The notes: generated from the letters alone by a model not told the origin. 40,503 nucleotides of DNA from Gordonia araii NBRC 100433 (GCF_000241265.1 NZ_BAEE01000057.1:1-40503); one strand, 5' to 3'; shown: positions 1-7,425, counted from the first letter of the stretch. Made by a program: numbers and translations.

Positions 1-85
1 GAATATCGATCAGTCCGGGCAGGCCGAGGGCTTCCCAACGTCGTCGCACGGCGTCAGCGTCGGCGGGTGAAAAGGGTTCGGGCAT
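1..85 (-). CDS. Amidohydrolase family protein, N-terminal fragment (runs off window)
   Basis: The ATG at 83-85 on the minus strand opens a frame to the window edge. The 28 visible residues begin MPEPFSPADADAVRRRW and continue with a GLPGLIDI segment. In amidohydrolase-2 (PF04909) proteins such a segment leads into the metal-binding HxH that would lie just outside the window. No clear Shine-Dalgarno precedes the ATG. An ATG at 91-93 is excluded because it meets a stop two codons on. The family call rests on one short motif, so it is tentative. Confidence 0.45.
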   Translation of the reverse strand, partial: MPEPFSPADADAVRRRWEALGLPGLIDI

Positions 86-269
86 CACGTCATCGGTACA
101 CACGATTCCAGGCTATTCGCGTGACTATTCGGTCGTCGAGGAAGGCGTGCGCGACCGGATACGGATATGGGAACAATTCCGCGATAAGTACTTCACCATG
201 CAACTAAGTCGGTAATGTCCGATATCGCACACCCGCCGCGGGTACTGCGCAACAACTTCAGGAGGCATT

Positions 270-535
270 ATGTTTGGTCTGGAATCGCTTCTGCCGGGCG
301 TGATCGGCGGAGTGCTCGGCGGCAATGCGCGGGCGCGAAGAACAGCCTCGGATCGACGGGCAACAGCGTCGCGGGCGGTCTCGGCGGCCTGCTCGCCGGT
401 GGCGGTATCGGCGCCTTGCTGAGCGGCGACAGCGTGAACACGCTGGTCCAGGTTCTCAGTTCGGGCGTCGGCGGTGGCGTCGGCGGCGGCATCCTCGCCG
501 CAATCGCCGGAATGGTCCTCAAGGGCAAGAACTAA
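270..535 (+). pseudogene. Small glycine-rich hydrophobic protein, disrupted by a one-base frameshift
   Basis: A strong AGGAGG (261-266 region) sits just before ATG 270, which reads MFGLESLLPGVIGGVLGGNA. After that the frame degrades into Arg/Ala-rich sequence and stops at 420-422. The frame two bases over continues with KNSLGSTGNSVAGGLGG and a Gly/Ala/Val-rich hydrophobic tail ending VLKGKN at 535. Restoring one G in the GC-rich run near 327-337 joins the halves into one protein of about 88 residues. It would have the VGGNAAGAxKNSL...GNxIAGxxGG pattern I associate with small bacterial membrane proteins of unknown function. The 106-residue frame that can be drawn from 215 is a chimera without a ribosome site. 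The cause could be a real mutation or a sequencing error in a GC run. The stop overlaps the stop of the convergent gene. Confidence 0.7.
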
Positions 536-1509
536 GACGAACCGAAGACGTCGCCGATCGTCTCGGTCACCGGCCGGAACGTCACGCCCAGTGCTTCGGC
601 GACGCTGTTGTCCGGGTTCGGCGGGTAGAGCAGGTACTGCGCCGCAGTCTCGCTGAGCTGGCCCAGCTTGGCCGGAACGTGTGTCGGAAAGCGGTCGGCA
701 AGCGCACCCAGGCCGATCAACGCCGTGTTGGGGATCGGCAGGTAGCGCACCCGTTTGCCCGACGCATCGCTCAGCGCTTCCGCGAGCCGTGCGCCGCTGA
801 TTCGGTGTCCGCCGGCCACGACTCGGCGCGCGCCGCGCCCCGGTTCGAGCAATCGCGCGTGCAGGTCGGCGAGGTCGCGCACGTCGACCAGCGTGAGGCC
901 GGCGGTGCGGCCGAGCACCCCGACGGCGGCCAGGGTGTACAGCGCGTCGCCGGCCTCGCCGAGATGGCCGGCTGCAGCGGGGCCTGCTACGCCCGCCGGG
1001 TAGGTGATGGCGATCGGCGCCCCGTCGTCTTGGAGAGCTCGCACGTACTCCTCGATCGCCGTCTTGGCCCGTCCGTACGCTCCGGCGCCGCCCGTCACCG
1101 GAAGGCCCTCGTGCAACACGGCGTCGGTCGGGGTCCACAGCACCGCACAGCTCGACACGTGCACGATCGGGTCGATGCCCGCCTCGACGGCTCGCCCGAT
1201 CACGTTGCGGGCGCCGTCGGTGTTACGCCGGACGAGCGCTTCTTCACCCTCGGCGTCGGTGCCGTGCAGTGCGACCTCGGCTGCGGCGTGGACGACCGCG
1301 TCGCACCCGTCGAGCGCTTTCGCGACCGTCGCCGCGTCGGTGATGTCGCCGACGACCAGGTCAGAAGCGTCGAAACCGAAGAAGGCGGCGGTGCGCGCCA
1401 ACTTGTCCGGATTGCGGACGAGGAAGCGAATGTCGTGCCCTCGCTCATGTACGGCCCGCGCGGTCCAGCCGCCGACGAACCCGGTGGCGCCGGTGATCAT
1501 GACCCGCAT
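532..1509 (-). CDS. NAD(P)-dependent epimerase/dehydratase (extended SDR)
   Basis: A 325-residue extended short-chain dehydrogenase. The N-terminus MRVMITGATGFVGG carries the TGxxGxxG dinucleotide site. A DITD segment follows, then HAAAEVALHG, the serine region HVSSCAV, and a YGRAK (YxxxK) catalytic pair. ATG 1509 is chosen because AGGGAGGG lies just upstream; a longer frame to 1530 lacks this. The family covers nucleotide-sugar epimerases, cinnamoyl-type reductases and 3-beta-hydroxysteroid dehydrogenase-like enzymes. The KstR-like sites in its promoter favour a sterol or lipid role (inference). It is transcribed divergently from the truncated acyltransferase. Confidence 0.88.
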   Translation of the reverse strand: MRVMITGATGFVGGWTARAVHERGHDIRFLVRNPDKLARTAAFFGFDASDLVVGDITDAATVAKALDGCDAVVHAAAEVALHGTDAEGEEALVRRNTDGARNVIGRAVEAGIDPIVHVSSCAVLWTPTDAVLHEGLPVTGGAGAYGRAKTAIEEYVRALQDDGAPIAITYPAGVAGPAAAGHLGEAGDALYTLAAVGVLGRTAGLTLVDVRDLADLHARLLEPGRGARRVVAGGHRISGARLAEALSDASGKRVRYLPIPNTALIGLGALADRFPTHVPAKLGQLSETAAQYLLYPPNPDNSVAEALGVTFRPVTETIGDVFGSS

Positions 1510-1559
1510 GGTGTCCCTCCCTTCGCGCACCCGGTCTCACCTGGGGCTTGTCACAAAAC

Positions 1560-1595
1560 TAGAACGTGTTCTAATATTGACTAGAACACGTTCTA
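1560..1595. promoter_or_regulatory. Two KstR-like operators in a divergent promoter
   Basis: TAGAACGTGTTCTA (1560-1573) and TAGAACACGTTCTA (1582-1595) are exact reverse complements of each other. They are separated by 8 bp, 22 bp centre to centre, about two helical turns. Each fits the TnnAACnnGTTnnA consensus of KstR, the TetR-family repressor of cholesterol catabolism in Mycobacteriales. They lie between the divergent starts at 1509 and about 1649. That KstR itself binds here is inference. Confidence 0.75.
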
Positions 1596-1648
1596 ATTCT
1601 GCCGGAAAAGTCCAGGCCGGGGGCGGATATTCGCGATACGCGGGGTGA

Positions 1649-1987
1649 GTGAGAGTGACAGCCATGGTCATCGACAAGCCGGAGTCGTCGGCGCCGGGAG
1701 CCCGATGGGATCCCGCGTGGGTGGCCCGGGTGCTCCCGCTGCTGCGCACGATCGCCAAGTCGTACTTCCGCTCGGAAGTCCGCGGCATGGACAAGGTGCC
1801 CGACGGGGGAGTTCTGCTGGTCAGCAACCACTCCGGCGGGCTGATGGCCTACGACGTTCCGCTCCTCGCGGTCGCGTTCGCCGAGGAGTTCGGCGACGAC
1901 GAGTGGTATCCCGGCGGTCATGTCGCGCACGTGTTCTCCGGTACGGTCCGCGAGTTGACCGACCAGTTCCTATCCGAGCGGCCCTGA
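1649..1987 (+). CDS. Truncated 1-acylglycerol-phosphate acyltransferase-like ORF, possibly a fusion remnant
   Basis: 112 residues from GTG 1649 (ATG 1664 in frame is an equally good start; neither has a clear ribosome site). Residues about 15-85 match the start of a PlsC-type acyltransferase: WDPAWVARVLPLLRTIAKSYF, EVRGMDKVPDGGVLLVSNHSGG, then the HxxxxD-type motif NHSGGLMAYD. Such enzymes are normally about 250-300 residues, so roughly 60% is missing. The last 25 or so residues (WYPGGHVAHVFSGTVRELTD...) do not look like acyltransferase. They resemble the C-terminal GGH-plus-helix end of an alpha/beta hydrolase. The stop is followed within 8 bases by a dispersed repeat. This probably marks a deletion that fused two genes. 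It is unlikely to be an active enzyme. Confidence 0.6.
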   Translation: MRVTAMVIDKPESSAPGARWDPAWVARVLPLLRTIAKSYFRSEVRGMDKVPDGGVLLVSNHSGGLMAYDVPLLAVAFAEEFGDDEWYPGGHVAHVFSGTVRELTDQFLSERP

Positions 1988-1994
1988 AGAGGCG

Positions 1995-2153
1995 GGTCTC
2001 GATACACCCGACTCGCGGGCTCGTCGGGCACTCGACCACCGAAACGGGTAGGTCTCGATACGCCGGTTCGGCTGGTGCCTCACCGGCACTCGACCGCCTG
2101 CAACATCGGTGGTCGAGTGCCGCCCGAGCTTGCGAGGCCGGTGTATCGAGACC
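1995..2153. repeat. Cluster of three dispersed hairpin repeats
   Basis: Three copies fill the gap between the truncated acyltransferase and the hydrolase: 1995-2040 (GGTCTCGATA to CACTCGACCACC), 2051-2098 (same orientation, diverged middle) and 2108-2153 (reverse orientation, GGTGGTCGAG to TATCGAGACC). Within a copy, CCCGAC and GTCGGG and the outer CTCGA/TCGAG segments pair, so each could fold as a hairpin. The opposed copies could form a larger cruciform, as in bacterial REP/BIME units. Confidence 0.85.
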
Positions 2154-2177
2154 TGGTGACCCGACGATGCCAGGCTG

Positions 2178-3518
2178 CTAGTCGTGGTCGGCGGCGACGG
2201 ATTCGGGCAGGAGATAACGATTCGCGTCGGCGAGGATCTCGTCGCGATCCTCGGCCAAGGCGAAGCCCGCGCTGATCGCGGTGTCGGTGGCCGCGGCATA
2301 GGCGGTCAGGTACTCCCTCGACGACCCGTACCGGGCCGCCAGCGCGTCGTCGGGAATCGGCTTCGTCGATCCGAACAGCAGGCATATTCGCGAAACCGGT
2401 TCGGACACAACGCCGCTCAACACCTGGGTCGGTACGTCGACGCACGGTGTGCGGACCCCGCCGACGACATTGCCGACGTCGTCGACGGCGAACGATAGCT
2501 CATCGGAGTCGCCACCAACGACCTTCAGCGGCTCGGCGATCGGCGGGGGAGGCCCGCCGCGCGCCCACGAATCCAGATGCCGCAGGGCGGCCCGCAATAC
2601 GAAGCGTTGCTGACCGCGGTTCACCGGATCGGGACAGCCGAGGTATTCCTCGAACGGGCCGATCTGCGCCAGATCGGCATGCGAGGACCCGGCCACCTCC
2701 CAGATGCGCAGGAGATCGGTATCGGGTTGGCGCGCGAGAACGAACCGGAAGTTGGTGAGGACGTCGGTCTCGGTCTGCACGATGAATACCGGCGTTCCGA
2801 TGTCCGGGATCGTGGCAGGTGGACCGTCGAAAGCCTCGGCGATGTCGGCCGGTGCGCCCACCTCGCCGAGTGGCAAGCCGGCCACAGCGCGACTGTGGAT
2901 CAGGTACCCGTCGAACACTTGGTGCGCGGCGGCGAACGACCGCACGTAGGTCGTCAGGGCCATGGCGGACTGCGACTCGCCGACGGCGAGCGCACGGTCG
3001 ACGCCGAGTCCGGCGAGCGGCCCGCCCCCGTTGCGCAGGGCCGCCCCGACCGCGGCGAAGATGTCGTAGCAGTAGGCGTCACCGGGATGGTGCATCCCGG
3101 CGTAGCGCTGCGGGTCTTTGGCCGCGAGCCCGCTCGGACCGGTGTCGACGCCGACGGAACCGGTGCCGCCTTCGACCCCGGTGTACTGCGCGGAGACTCC
3201 AGCCCAGGCATGCCCGGCGCGCACGAGTTCGCCGGCGACATAGGTGTATTCGGGAGCGGCGTCCGCGCCACTGCTGACGTTGAGCCACTCGACGACCAGC
3301 GTGCCGCTGAACTTTTCGGGCGCAGCGGGGCGGCGGACGAGGATCCGGGTGGTGAACGCGGCCGGCGGTGCGGCACCGTCCGGGCTGAGCCCGGGCACGA
3401 CACCCTTGGCCGCGTACTCGGTCTCGGTGTAGCCGTGTGCCGCCAAGTCGGGCCCCGGCGTCGCGCTCATCAGCGAGTGGCCGCCGCCACCGGTGAGCTC
3501 GGCGAACTCCACGTTCAC
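2178..3518 (-). CDS. Alpha/beta hydrolase domain-containing protein (Abhydrolase_10-like)
   Basis: 446 residues from GTG 3518, which overlaps the TGA of the upstream decarboxylase-like gene by four bases (GTGA), implying translational coupling. A longer open frame to 3593 would lie inside that gene. Visible landmarks are GTLVVEWLNVSSGADAAPEY near residue 100, an ALAVGESQSAM nucleophile elbow (GxSxS), and EVAGSSHADL with a likely catalytic His. These are typical of the PF20091 hydrolases of actinobacteria. Substrate is unknown; an ester or lactone is likely. It ends the five-gene left arm of the P450 locus. The Mtb Rv0768-Rv0771 cluster has no such gene at this position that I recall. Confidence 0.82.
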   Translation of the reverse strand: MNVEFAELTGGGGHSLMSATPGPDLAAHGYTETEYAAKGVVPGLSPDGAAPPAAFTTRILVRRPAAPEKFSGTLVVEWLNVSSGADAAPEYTYVAGELVRAGHAWAGVSAQYTGVEGGTGSVGVDTGPSGLAAKDPQRYAGMHHPGDAYCYDIFAAVGAALRNGGGPLAGLGVDRALAVGESQSAMALTTYVRSFAAAHQVFDGYLIHSRAVAGLPLGEVGAPADIAEAFDGPPATIPDIGTPVFIVQTETDVLTNFRFVLARQPDTDLLRIWEVAGSSHADLAQIGPFEEYLGCPDPVNRGQQRFVLRAALRHLDSWARGGPPPPIAEPLKVVGGDSDELSFAVDDVGNVVGGVRTPCVDVPTQVLSGVVSEPVSRICLLFGSTKPIPDDALAARYGSSREYLTAYAAATDTAISAGFALAEDRDEILADANRYLLPESVAADHD

Positions 3519-3913
3519 TGTTGTTTCTGCGCTTTGCGCCAGTTCTTGATGGCCGTGCCGAAGACGGTGTTCATCTTGGTACCCACCGGCCATCCGGCGT
3601 AGTAGCAGAGGAACAGTGCGATCTCCTCCAGTTGCTCAGGCGTGAGTTCGGAATTGCCCAGCGCCGCGCCCGCCTGGATCTCCGCGACGTCGGTGTGGCC
3701 GTTCCCGGCCAGCAGGCCGAGCAGTAGCAGCCGCCGATCCCGATTCGACAGGCCCTCTCGAGTCCAGACCTCGGCGAACAGCTGGTCGGCGGTGTGCGCG
3801 AAATGCAGACCCGGTCCGTCCGACATCTCCCAGCCGTAGACCTCCGACATCTTGTCCACGCCCCGCTTGCGCTGCGGGGTGCCTTCGCCGCCGACGGCCG
3901 TTCCTGAACTCAT
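3515..3913 (-). CDS. Carboxymuconolactone decarboxylase family protein (Rv0771-like)
   Basis: 132 residues from ATG 3913, overlapping the upstream stop by 4 bp (ATGA); an internal Met at residue 22 (MSEVYGWEM) is an alternative start. The body LSNRDRRLLLLGLLAGNGHTDVAEIQAGAALGNSELTPEQLEEIALFLCYYAGWPVG is the all-helical CMD/AhpD fold. The canonical AhpD CxxC is not visible. The two Cys-free active-site surroundings and the ELTPEELxE helix suit the 4-carboxymuconolactone decarboxylase branch. Mtb Rv0771 has the same place after an HIBDH-like gene. True substrate in this cluster is unknown. Confidence 0.87.
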   Translation of the reverse strand: MSSGTAVGGEGTPQRKRGVDKMSEVYGWEMSDGPGLHFAHTADQLFAEVWTREGLSNRDRRLLLLGLLAGNGHTDVAEIQAGAALGNSELTPEQLEEIALFLCYYAGWPVGTKMNTVFGTAIKNWRKAQKQQ

Positions 3914-4806
3914 GCTTGCTCTCCCTTGTCTTCGGTGTGTACGTCGCCCGGGTTCTCGACGATGCCGAGGCCCGCGGCCAGGTTGGCGCGGGCGATCGTG
4001 CCCAACGGCAGGTCGACGTCGAGCCGGCGGCCGAGTGCCAGCGCCAGGTCGAGGTCCTTCTCGCCCAAGTTGACCACGTGGGTGAAGACGCCGTGCCAGA
4101 AGTCGTCGGGCTCGATGGGGGCGGTCGTGTCGCGCAGCATGATCGCCCCGGCTCCGCCGGTGATCGCGTCCGTGTGGCGCACGACCTTGCCGAGCTTCAC
4201 CAGGTCGATGCCCGCCGCCTCGGCCAGTCGCGACGCCTCGGTGGTCGCCGTGAACGAGATGAAGTGCAACAGATTGCGCGCCAGCTTCATCCGCGTGCCG
4301 GCGCCGACGTCGTCGCCCGCGTGCACCACCATGTCGCCGGCGAGTTTGAACGGTTGTTTGACCCGGTCGTACGCCGCCCGCGGTCCGCCGATCATGATTG
4401 CCAACCGGCCCTGCTCGGCCCCTGGAGCCCCACCGGAGATCGGTGCGTCGAGCAGATGCACGTCCTTCTCGGCGCAGGTCGCCGCCAGGTCGATCGCGGT
4501 CTCCGGGCCGATCGTCGAATGGACGGTGATGATCGTGCCGGGCTTCGCCGTCGTGAGGAGTTCGCCGACGACGGAGCGGACCTGCTCGTCGGTGACGACG
4601 CAGATGCCGATGATGTCGGCCCGCTCGGCGAGCGCGGCGACCGAATCCGCCTGGGCCGCACCGGCGCCGACGAGCTTGGCGACCGCGTCGCCGGAGAGGT
4701 CGAAGACGGTGAGCCCGCCGGGCCATACGGCCAGGCGCGCGGCCATCGGACCACCGATGTTGCCCAGGCCGATGTAGCCGAGGTGAACGGTTGAGTCCTC
4801 GCTCAT
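3910..4806 (-). CDS. 3-hydroxyisobutyrate dehydrogenase-like NAD(P)-oxidoreductase (Rv0770-like)
   Basis: 298 residues from ATG 4806, which overlaps the SDR stop as ATGA. The N-terminus has the beta-hydroxyacid dehydrogenase Rossmann motif GYIGLGNIGGPMA (residues 10-22). The substrate-site signature DAPISGGAPGAEQG follows near residue 120, then the GTRMKLARNLL helix bearing the catalytic Lys. Length fits the family (about 290-300). The enzyme would oxidise a beta-hydroxy acid or reduce its semialdehyde. Coupled genes on both sides suggest one co-translated pathway with the SDR and aldehyde dehydrogenase. Confidence 0.9.
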   Translation of the reverse strand: MSEDSTVHLGYIGLGNIGGPMAARLAVWPGGLTVFDLSGDAVAKLVGAGAAQADSVAALAERADIIGICVVTDEQVRSVVGELLTTAKPGTIITVHSTIGPETAIDLAATCAEKDVHLLDAPISGGAPGAEQGRLAIMIGGPRAAYDRVKQPFKLAGDMVVHAGDDVGAGTRMKLARNLLHFISFTATTEASRLAEAAGIDLVKLGKVVRHTDAITGGAGAIMLRDTTAPIEPDDFWHGVFTHVVNLGEKDLDLALALGRRLDVDLPLGTIARANLAAGLGIVENPGDVHTEDKGEQA

Positions 4807-5540
4807 GGCCGGTAGACCTGCCCGCCGTCGACGTTGAAGATCTGGCCGGTGATCCAGTTGGCCTCGTCGGACAGCAGGAACTTGCACATGCCGACGTGAT
4901 CCTCGGGCTTGCCGAAGCGCTTGAGCGGCAACTGCTTCACCATGTCCTCGACCATCTCGATCGGCGTGGTGGTGCGGGTGGCCTCGGTGTCGGTGGGGCC
5001 GGGGGCAATCGCGTTGACGCGAATGTTGTTGCCGCCCAGCTCCGTTGCGAGCTGGAATGTGAGGTTGTTGATTCCCGCCTTCGCCAGGCCGTAGAAGCCG
5101 CTGTAGAGATAGGCGGCGGTCGACGACTGGTTGACGATGGAGCCGCCGTCCTTCATGTGCGGGTAGACGGCACGCGTCACGGCGAGCGCACCGTCGAGGT
5201 TCACACTCATGAACTTCTTGTAGTAGTCCCACGGGACGGTGATCAGGAAGTCGAGCTTCATCCCGCCGTAGATGGCGGCGTTGTTCACCAGGCCGTTGAT
5301 GTTGCCGTAGCGCTCGACCGTGGCTGCCGCGAGTGCTTCGGCGGATTCGGGGTCGGAGACGTCGGTGTGCACGTAGAGGCCGCCGATGTCGGCGGCGACC
5401 TTCTCACCGGCCTCGTCGTTGAGGTCGGCGACGACGACGTTCGCCCCCTCCTCGGCCAGCCCGCGGGCGTAGCCCTCGCCGATACCACCGGCCGCGCCGG
5501 TGACGATGATGGTCTTTCCGTCGAAACGTCCTGAGCTCAT
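4803..5540 (-). CDS. Short-chain dehydrogenase/reductase (Rv0769-like)
   Basis: 245 residues, classical SDR. The cofactor motif TGAAGGIG is at residues 14-21, Asp39 after the second beta strand favours NAD(H), NNAA is at 86-89, and the catalytic Ser is near 139-140 with Tyr150 and Lys154 (YGLAK). The GQIFNVDGGQ end is the usual SDR C-terminal motif. A TAGGAA ribosome site precedes ATG 5540. It is the first gene after the repeat-filled gap that separates it from the aldehyde dehydrogenase; the remaining left-arm genes follow by 4-bp overlaps. Likely an alcohol dehydrogenase acting on a product of the P450s (inference). Confidence 0.92.
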   Translation of the reverse strand: MSSGRFDGKTIIVTGAAGGIGEGYARGLAEEGANVVVADLNDEAGEKVAADIGGLYVHTDVSDPESAEALAAATVERYGNINGLVNNAAIYGGMKLDFLITVPWDYYKKFMSVNLDGALAVTRAVYPHMKDGGSIVNQSSTAAYLYSGFYGLAKAGINNLTFQLATELGGNNIRVNAIAPGPTDTEATRTTTPIEMVEDMVKQLPLKRFGKPEDHVGMCKFLLSDEANWITGQIFNVDGGQVYRP

Positions 5541-5598
5541 GGGGTTTTCCTATCTATTGGTGGTTGTCAATGGGTGGTCGGGTCGGGTCGGGTTGCGG

Positions 5599-5740
5599 TG
5601 GTCTCGATACGAATCCCTCGCTGCGCTCGTGATTCACTCGACCACCCAGGGGGACGATGCGCTCGACCACTGCGTGCTGTTGGTCTCGATACGAATCCCT
5701 CGCTGCGCTCGTGATTCACTCGACCACCCAGGGGGACGAT
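5599..5740. repeat. 60-bp direct repeat, two copies, each with a dispersed repeat
   Basis: 5599-5658 and 5681-5740 are identical or nearly so over 60 bp and are separated by 22 bp. Each contains a version of the dispersed element (GGTCTCGATA...CACTCGACCACC) with the variant centre CGAATCCCTCGCTGCGCTCG, plus the tail CAGGGGGACGAT. Together with the array and the copy at 5831 they fill the 371-bp gap 5541-5911, where I see no gene. Confidence 0.9.
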
Positions 5741-5744
5741 TCGC

Positions 5745-5829
5745 TCGACCACCTGGCAATCTCGACCACCTGGCAATCTCGACCACCTGGCAATCTCGGC
5801 CACCTGGCAATCTCGACCACCTGGCAATT
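5745..5829. repeat. 17-bp tandem array (5 units)
   Basis: Five head-to-tail copies of TCGACCACCTGGCAATC at 5745, 5762, 5779, 5796 and 5813. Unit 4 has one A-to-G change and the last base of unit 5 differs. The unit begins with the TCGACCACC end of the dispersed repeat, so it looks like local slippage from one repeat end. Confidence 0.93.
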
Positions 5830-5830
5830 C

Positions 5831-5876
5831 GGTGGTCGAGTGCCCGACGAGCTTGCGAGTCGGGTGTATCGAGACC
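5831..5876. repeat. Dispersed hairpin repeat, consensus-like copy
   Basis: 46 bp from GGTGGTCGAG to TATCGAGACC with the CCCGACGAGCTTGCGAGTCGGG core, which can form a stem with GAGCTTGCGAG at its tip. It lies 35 bp downstream of the aldehyde dehydrogenase stop and may act on that transcript's 3' end. Confidence 0.88.
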
Positions 5877-5911
5877 ACGGCGAGGCGACGTCGTCGACGC
5901 GACCACGGCGA

Positions 5912-7378
5912 TCACGCCGGCCTCGCGACGGCTTTGGACTCGAGGTACTCCTCGAACCCGGCCACGCCCATCTCGCGGCCGATGCCGGACTGCTTGTAGC
6001 CGCCGAAGGGGACATCGGCGGCGTACCAGATGCCGCCGTTGACGCCCATCGTCCCGGTGCGCACCCCGTCGACCACATGCTTGATCCGCTCCTCGTCGGT
6101 GCCGTAGACCATTCCCGACAGCCCGTACGGCGAGTCGTTGGCGATGCGGATGGCGTCGTCGTCGCCGTCGTGCGGAATGACGACCAGCACCGGGCCGAAG
6201 ATCTCCTCCTGGGCGACGCGTGCCGAATTGTCGAGGCCGGAGATGAGCGTCGGCTCGACGAAGAAGCCCTTGTCCTTGCCCGCGGGCCGACCGCCACCGA
6301 TCTCGATCTTGCCGCCCTCGTCCTTCGCGAGCTGGATGTAACTCTCCACGCGCTCGCGCTGCTTGGCCGAGATCAGCGGGCCGCAGATCGTGCCCGGCTT
6401 CGACGGATCGTCGGCGGGCAGTCCGGCCATGGCGTCGCGGGTCGCGGCGATCGCGTCGTCGAGCTTCTCGCGCGGCACCACCAGACGAGTGGTGATCGCG
6501 CAGCCCTGCCCGGCGTGGGTGACGACGTTGAACGCGGCCATCGAGCAAGCGCCGGCGAGGTCGGCGTCGTCGAGGACGATGAACGCCGATTTGCCGCCGA
6601 GTTCGAGGAACACCTTGGTCAGGTTCTGCGAGGCCGACGCCATGACCTTGCGGCCGGTGTCGGTGGAGCCGGTGAAGGAGACGATGTCGACGCGGGGGTC
6701 GACGACGAGTTGCTCGCCGAGCGCGTGGTCGGACGACGTGATCACGTTGAGCACGCCGGGCGGGAAATCGGTCTCCTCGGCGACGACCTTGCCGACTAGC
6801 GCCGCCGCCCACGGCGTATCGGGAGCGGGCTTGAGGACGACCGTGCAGCCGGCGGCCAACGCCGGGCCGATCTTGGCGAAGTTGATCTGGTGGGGGAAGT
6901 TCCACGGGGTGATCGCCCCTACGACCCCGGCCGCCTCGTAGCGCACCTCCCGCACGTTCGGGATCCCCATGGGCTTGGCCTCGCCGAGCGGCCGGGTCCA
7001 CTCGTAGTTCTCGGCGAGATCGGCGAAGTAGCCGAGATCGTTGACCGGCCCCTCGAACTGCGGGCCGCCGGTGAGGAAGCTCGGGCAGCCGATCTCCTCG
7101 GTCGCCAGCGCGCGGAACTCCGCGCTGTGGGTCAGCAGGGCATCGCGCAGCTGCCGCAGACACTTCGCGCGGAACGCGTGGTCGCGGGACCAATCGGTGG
7201 TGTCGAACGCGCGCCGCGCCGCGCCGATCGCAGCGTCGAGATCGTCGGGACCGGCGTCGGCGGCGTTGCCGATCACCTCCTCGGTCGCCGGGTTGACGAC
7301 TTCGAAGGTGCCGCGTGAACCGGGGACGAGCTTCCCGTCGATCAGCAGCTCTGAGCTGGTTTCGGGGCGCAATGCCAT
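5912..7378 (-). CDS. NAD-dependent aldehyde dehydrogenase (Rv0768-like)
   Basis: 488 residues, full family length. Catalytic residues are visible: Asn160 in TPWNFP, Glu259 in FLELGGKS, and the nucleophile Cys293 in AGQGCAIT. FTGSTDTGRKV gives the NAD site and VPFGGYKQSGIGREMG the C-terminal motif. ATG 7378 is chosen because GGGAGAA lies upstream and longer frames have no ribosome site. It oxidises aldehydes to acids. It starts opposite the TetR gene with an inverted repeat between them. Mtb aldA (Rv0768) lies in the same place beside Rv0767c. Confidence 0.94.
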   Translation of the reverse strand: MALRPETSSELLIDGKLVPGSRGTFEVVNPATEEVIGNAADAGPDDLDAAIGAARRAFDTTDWSRDHAFRAKCLRQLRDALLTHSAEFRALATEEIGCPSFLTGGPQFEGPVNDLGYFADLAENYEWTRPLGEAKPMGIPNVREVRYEAAGVVGAITPWNFPHQINFAKIGPALAAGCTVVLKPAPDTPWAAALVGKVVAEETDFPPGVLNVITSSDHALGEQLVVDPRVDIVSFTGSTDTGRKVMASASQNLTKVFLELGGKSAFIVLDDADLAGACSMAAFNVVTHAGQGCAITTRLVVPREKLDDAIAATRDAMAGLPADDPSKPGTICGPLISAKQRERVESYIQLAKDEGGKIEIGGGRPAGKDKGFFVEPTLISGLDNSARVAQEEIFGPVLVVIPHDGDDDAIRIANDSPYGLSGMVYGTDEERIKHVVDGVRTGTMGVNGGIWYAADVPFGGYKQSGIGREMGVAGFEEYLESKAVARPA

Positions 7379-7425
7379 GACGTTCTCCCTAGTCGAGGGG
7401 TCGGATACTCGGCGGCTGGGCCGCC

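Noticed and set aside
60..215. Open stretch reading ...GYSRDYSVVEEGVRDRIRIWEQF... on the plus strand
   Set aside because: It looks protein-like but has no usable start codon, and its upstream part is antisense to the amidohydrolase start.
215..535. Open frame from ATG 215 through to 535 as one 106-residue protein
   Set aside because: No ribosome site at 215; the first 40 residues are Arg-rich noise, while the proper AGGAGG-ATG is at 270 in another frame. Treated as a frameshifted gene instead.
3515..4726. 403-residue minus-strand frame covering two genes
   Set aside because: Its first two-thirds are a shadow of the HIBDH-like gene; only the final 132 residues are the real decarboxylase-like protein.
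5745..5829. CRISPR array
   Set aside because: Units are directly adjacent 17-mers without spacers, and no cas gene is present.
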